Assembly (NCBI GenBank): GCA_016748015.1
Contig: JAAOMT010000375.1
Location: forward strand, 115,096 to 179,095
Direction of reading: 5' to 3'
Length of the DNA: 64,000 nucleotides
Source of the DNA: Geosiphon pyriformis
Lineage: Eukaryota > Glomeromycota > Glomeromycetes > Archaeosporales > Geosiphonaceae
Part shown: piece by piece, positions 60,358 through 64,000 of the stretch
Numbering within the stretch: the first letter of the stretch is position 1
Layout: each line of letters starts with the position of its first letter
The notes under the pieces: generated by a model
Seen by the model: the letters and a program-made list of their open reading frames with translations, nothing else
What the model was told of the DNA's origin: nothing
The model's database searches: none
Program-made: the position numbers and the translations under genes

Positions 60358-61911
60358 ATGGGTGATTATTCATACCTGCCACAACAATCAGAAAAACACT
60401 TTAAAGCACATAACAAAAATGATCTAGACTTTATTGAACTCAATTCCTTGCCCTCCTGCTTAATTTGCTTCCCCATTGAAAAACAATCCAGTAGACAATT
60501 CCAAGACTTTTGGAACTGGTTCCTGAATGAGCATTCAGCTGAAACCTACACAGCTTATACAACCTATTACTTTGACCAAGCCTATTTTGAAGACAACTTT
60601 GAAGAAAGAAACAACAATATCAATTAGCTTTTATATTTTGCAATCTTTAAACAACAGTCCCCTGATTTTGAATATCTAAATCATCAAATTCACATTTGGA
60701 TTGCTGCCCATCAATCAACAGAGACTCCTCTTGAAACAGAAGAAGAAAGCTATCAAACCACTCTTGTTTTTGATTTCTTTTCAAGTGAATCAGAACACTC
60801 CACACAAACAGTTACATCTGAACCAATGGCTCAAGACCCTCTACAACAAAACATTCTAATCGCCCTCCAAGATATACAGACTGCTTTAGGGCAAAGAAAC
60901 AACACCCCATTACTATTATTCAGAGGTGATGCCCAAGATCCAATTGAATAACTGGATGATTTTAAGAGAGCTGCCACAGCAAACCAATATGATAATGAAT
61001 ACAAGTTCCAAATCGTTGGTGGCTATCTTCAAGGCTCTTCTGCTACTTGGTTCTTACAAGAAACCAATGCCAATGCTCAACAAAGAATCATTAGATAGGC
61101 ACCAGTAAATGCTGGAGAAGACAACACCTCTTTTACTATCCAGTTTGAAATGAAATTTAGAACTTCCATCTTTATCTCAAAATGGCATATGGAATTAGAA
61201 AGAAAAACTCAAGGCCCTGATGAGATTGTGATGGAATATGCCAAAGCAATAAGAAAACTTATTAAATGGGTAGACTCTGGAAGAAATTGGACAAAAGAGC
61301 AGAAAATACATTCTTTTACAAAAAAACTGAGAACTGATCTATCATATGCTTTTTGGCCTCTCCTGGCCTTGAAAGATAATCCCACAATGGATATGGCCAT
61401 TGAACTTGCTCAGAAAATAGAAGACAATCAAAGAATGCATCTAGGATCTACACTTCCAATTTTTGTTCTTGCTCCTGTTATGACTCCTGCTCCCCAAATG
61501 GCTGCTACCTCTTTTGCTGCCCAAACTCAAGACCCAAATAAACAGTTAATAGATAGACTTACAGCTAATTTTGCCTGGCTATTAAAACCATTAGTCCAAG
61601 CAGTCAAAGACAACCAGCAACTCCAAAGACCCAGATTTGAACCTCACTTCAATCAGTCCCAACAACCATCATATCAAAGACAACAAAATTCAGGCCCATC
61701 TGTGTACTATCACTGTGGACTAACTGGACACTTTTCTAGAGACTGCAACAATCCTCCATTGCCTCCTCCAGCTCTCAGAAATAATGACACTCAGAATAAC
61801 AGACCCAACAATAATAATGTTCCCAATCAAAGACCCAATCATGCCAACATCAATTTCTTTGGAAAGAATCCCTTAGTTGAAGCCACTGTTTATCAGCCTT
61901 TAAACTAGTAG
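60358..61911 (+). pseudogene. gag of element D (few stops)
   Basis: Starts MGDYSYLPQQSEKHF and stays in frame to TAG TAG at 61906-61911; the first replaces the Trp codon seen in A-C. Stops at 60625 (former CAG), 60949 and 61099 (former TGG) interrupt the N-terminal half, while 61150-61905 is fully open. The knuckle reads YYHCGLTGHFSRDC, the first Cys changed to Tyr. Gln codons that are stops in A (27794, 28280, 28400) are intact here. Confidence 0.87.
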
Positions 61912-61935
61912 GTGCACCTCCAAAGGGTGAGAGTG
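61899..61935 (+). promoter_or_regulatory. Predicted -1 frameshift signal of element D
   Basis: T TTA AAC (61899-61905), then TAGTAGG, then TGCACCTC pairing with GAG-A-GTGCA around CAAAGGGT. The first pol ATG at 61995 is 96 nt from the start of the heptamer. Confidence 0.75.
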
Positions 61936-64000
61936 CAAGCCAACCAAAAGAAAATCTCTTTTATGCTTTTAACCTAACTAATGATGATCATAATATGGAT
62001 GAATTAGCAATCAACACCTCTGAATCAACCAGAAAGAAGAAAAAAGCCAAGGTTGATTTTGTCTTAGACCCAAACAAAGCATCCAAATCATCTGCTGATA
62101 ACAATGAGACACCAAAGGCTAAAGTTTTTAAAAATCCACCAAAGTTGGAACCCCCAAAAATTGTACAAAAATCTGGATCCTATTCTGTTGTTAAAAATCT
62201 CATGGAAACCCCAGTACACATTACATTTGGCCAACTGATAACCCATTTACAGTTCAGAAAAGACTTTTACAAATCATTGATACCAAAGAAAAAGACACCA
62301 AAGACCAACAAGCACCCACGTCAAGCTGGACTCACTAACAACAGTAATGTTACTCCTCTTATTTGTAAAGCCCAAGTGGCTGGTTATTTCATTAATCTGA
62401 TCCTGAATAGTGAATCATCTGTTAGTATCATTGCCAAACACTTTTTAGAAGCAATTGGCAGAAAGATTGATGAACCATTCACAAGACCAATGTACATAAT
62501 GACAAGAAGAAAGGCCTGGGCATAGCCAAAGCTATTTCTGTCCACATCAATGGTATCAGTATTGAAACTGATATGGAAGTATCTAAAGCAAAAGAGTACA
62601 CCATAATTGTTGGCAATAAGTGGCTTAAGAATGCTAAAGCACTACTCAACTATGAACTTTGTGAGCTAACCATTAGATGTAGTGAAAAGCCCATTGTAGT
62701 TAAGTGCCATCATTGAACAACCCCTCCAGTACTCAAGCAAAACCAAGAAGAAGAACAATCAGATGAATCAGATGATAATGAGAGTGATAATAAAGATCAA
62801 GAAGAACAAGAAGAAATTGCTGAACTTGCCTATACCATCTTCACCAGCAATGGCAAGCCACTGGACAATGTTAAAGCTGACAAAGAAGAAATTATGGTAA
62901 ATGGCAAGCTGATCTGCTGGCCCTACTATGATATTCTCAGAAGAACCTTTAACAGAAAACCTAGCAAGAAAGCCAAATACAGTTATTGGTGGCATGGTCC
63001 TTGTGCATGATGTTGGTGTAATAAACCTTTGTATTCACCAAGTGATGAATGCAAATTCTGCCTGATCTATTACAAAGATTGGGAACCAATTAGCTTGATA
63101 CCTCAAGAAGAACTCAAAGAAGTACAAAAGTTCTTTAAAAATAAACCACCTAAAATCCAATTATTAGTTGTAGAACAAAGAAAACCTTTCCCTGAAGAAA
63201 GAAAAGTGGACATTGAAAATCTGTTGACTAGAAATAGCCCAGTCATCTCAAAAGAAAATGATACCCCTGGACAAACCCATGTGATACAACATATCATCAC
63301 CACCAAAAAAACTCGCCCCATCCATTTAAAGCCTTATCAATCCAATCAACACAATGATGAGTTTATCAAGAAAGAGATAAACTGGATGAAAGATCTTGGA
63401 TTCATACAAAAAACCAAGAGTGAATAGACTTTTCCAGTTGTAGTGGTATCCAAGAAAGGTGGAACCCTACACTTCTGTGTTGACTACCACCAATTAAATG
63501 TCATCACTGTAAGAGACATATATCTACTCCCCAAAATTGATGTAATGCTAGATAAATTCAATGGTGCTGCTTTCTTCTCAACTATTAACTTAACTGCTGG
63601 ATTCTGGCAAGTAGAGATGGATTCAGAAAGCAGAAAGAAAACTGTCTTCATCACCAAGTATGGCACCTTTAAATTTACAGTCATGCTTTTTGGTCTTACC
63701 AATGCCCCTCCCACCTTTCAATGCTTAATGGATAAAGTATTTGAATCAGTCAAGAAAAACTTTGTTCTAGTCTATTTGGACGACATAATGGTATACTCAA
63801 AAACCTGGGATGAACACCTGGAACATTTGCAAAAGGTTTTTGATCTCCTCAGAAATGCTGGCCTTAATATCAACCCAATCAAATCTTTCTTTGGAAGACA
63901 ATCCACCCAGTTCCTTGGTCATCTTATTACAAAAGATAGAATCTTTCCTGACCCAGCCAAAGTTGAAAAAGTCCAAAACATCAAACAACCAATAAACATT
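61899..64000 (+). pseudogene. pol of element D, partial (protease, Cys-rich linker, RT start)
   Basis: The protease site reads NSE instead of DSG. A 7-nt deletion within the repeated ACCAATG near 62487 shifts the frame. The Cys-rich linker is truncated by a TGA at about 63008 (CA-stop-CWC). A stop at 63425 replaces Trp. RT has FFSTINLTAGFWQVEM and YLDD (63776-63787), with the first catalytic Asp region reading TINL rather than TIDL. The frame continues past the edge. Confidence 0.83.

Larger units (their letters stand above)
59637..64000 (+). mobile_element. Ty3/gypsy element D, 5' part, continues past the window
   Basis: 5' LTR 59637-60305, primer-binding site 60312-60323, gag 60358-61911, pol from 61899 to the edge, ending inside RT after the YLDD box. 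The sequence before the LTR ends AATAT. The 3' half lies outside the window. Confidence 0.9.

Overview
The window reads as a nuclear segment of a very AT-rich, transposon-packed fungal genome. One host gene with three short GT-AG introns, a recognisable SWR1 chromatin-remodelling ATPase, sits in a field of LINE and Ty3/gypsy retrotransposon copies. The style (AT-biased codons, Asn/His homopolymers, abundant degraded LINEs and gypsy elements) fits an arbuscular mycorrhizal fungus (Glomeromycotina, perhaps Gigasporaceae-like). That placement is inference; no rRNA or marker gene is present to prove it.

Layout. 1-540: AT-rich spacer with an (AAT)n run. ~510-7290 (minus): nearly full-length LINE (family 1) with ORF1 and ORF2 (endonuclease, reverse transcriptase, RNase H, C-terminal zinc knuckle), broken by stops and two frameshifts. 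8402-15088 (plus): SWR1 in four exons. ~16495-18490 (minus): decayed 3' fragment of the same LINE family. 19391-~23570 (plus): Ty3/gypsy copy 'H', almost erased by C-to-T and G-to-A changes. 24258-34153: an old gypsy copy 'G' split by an 854-bp probable solo LTR of another family and by a complete 7.7-kb gypsy element 'A' (26376-34090). 34154-35714: fragments of a second LINE family and of a short ORF1-only relative. 35715-43496: complete gypsy element 'B'. 43497-46502: LINE family 2 fragment joined to the 3' end of gypsy copy 'E'. 46503-~55990 (minus): gypsy copies 'F' and 'C', with an ORF1-only LINE inserted in C. ~55991-59636: two more ORF1-only elements and a LINE 2 scrap. 59637-64000: 5' part of gypsy element 'D', running off the window.

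The gypsy family is the most informative part. Its layout is LTR - primer-binding site - gag - (-1 frameshift) - PR, Cys-rich domain, RT, RNase H - integrase in another frame - an extra unidentified ORF ending inside the 3' LTR. Four copies keep the same TTTAAAC heptamer, a potential hairpin after it, and the same 96-nt spacing to the first pol ATG. Every copy where it can be read has lost the protease active-site DSG, always by G-to-A type changes. The ORF1-only elements share their last codons and 3' UTR with LINE family 2 and look like a fungal counterpart of mammalian HAL1 (half-LINE) elements. All coordinates, frames and repeats were read by eye; no alignment, database search or folding program was run.
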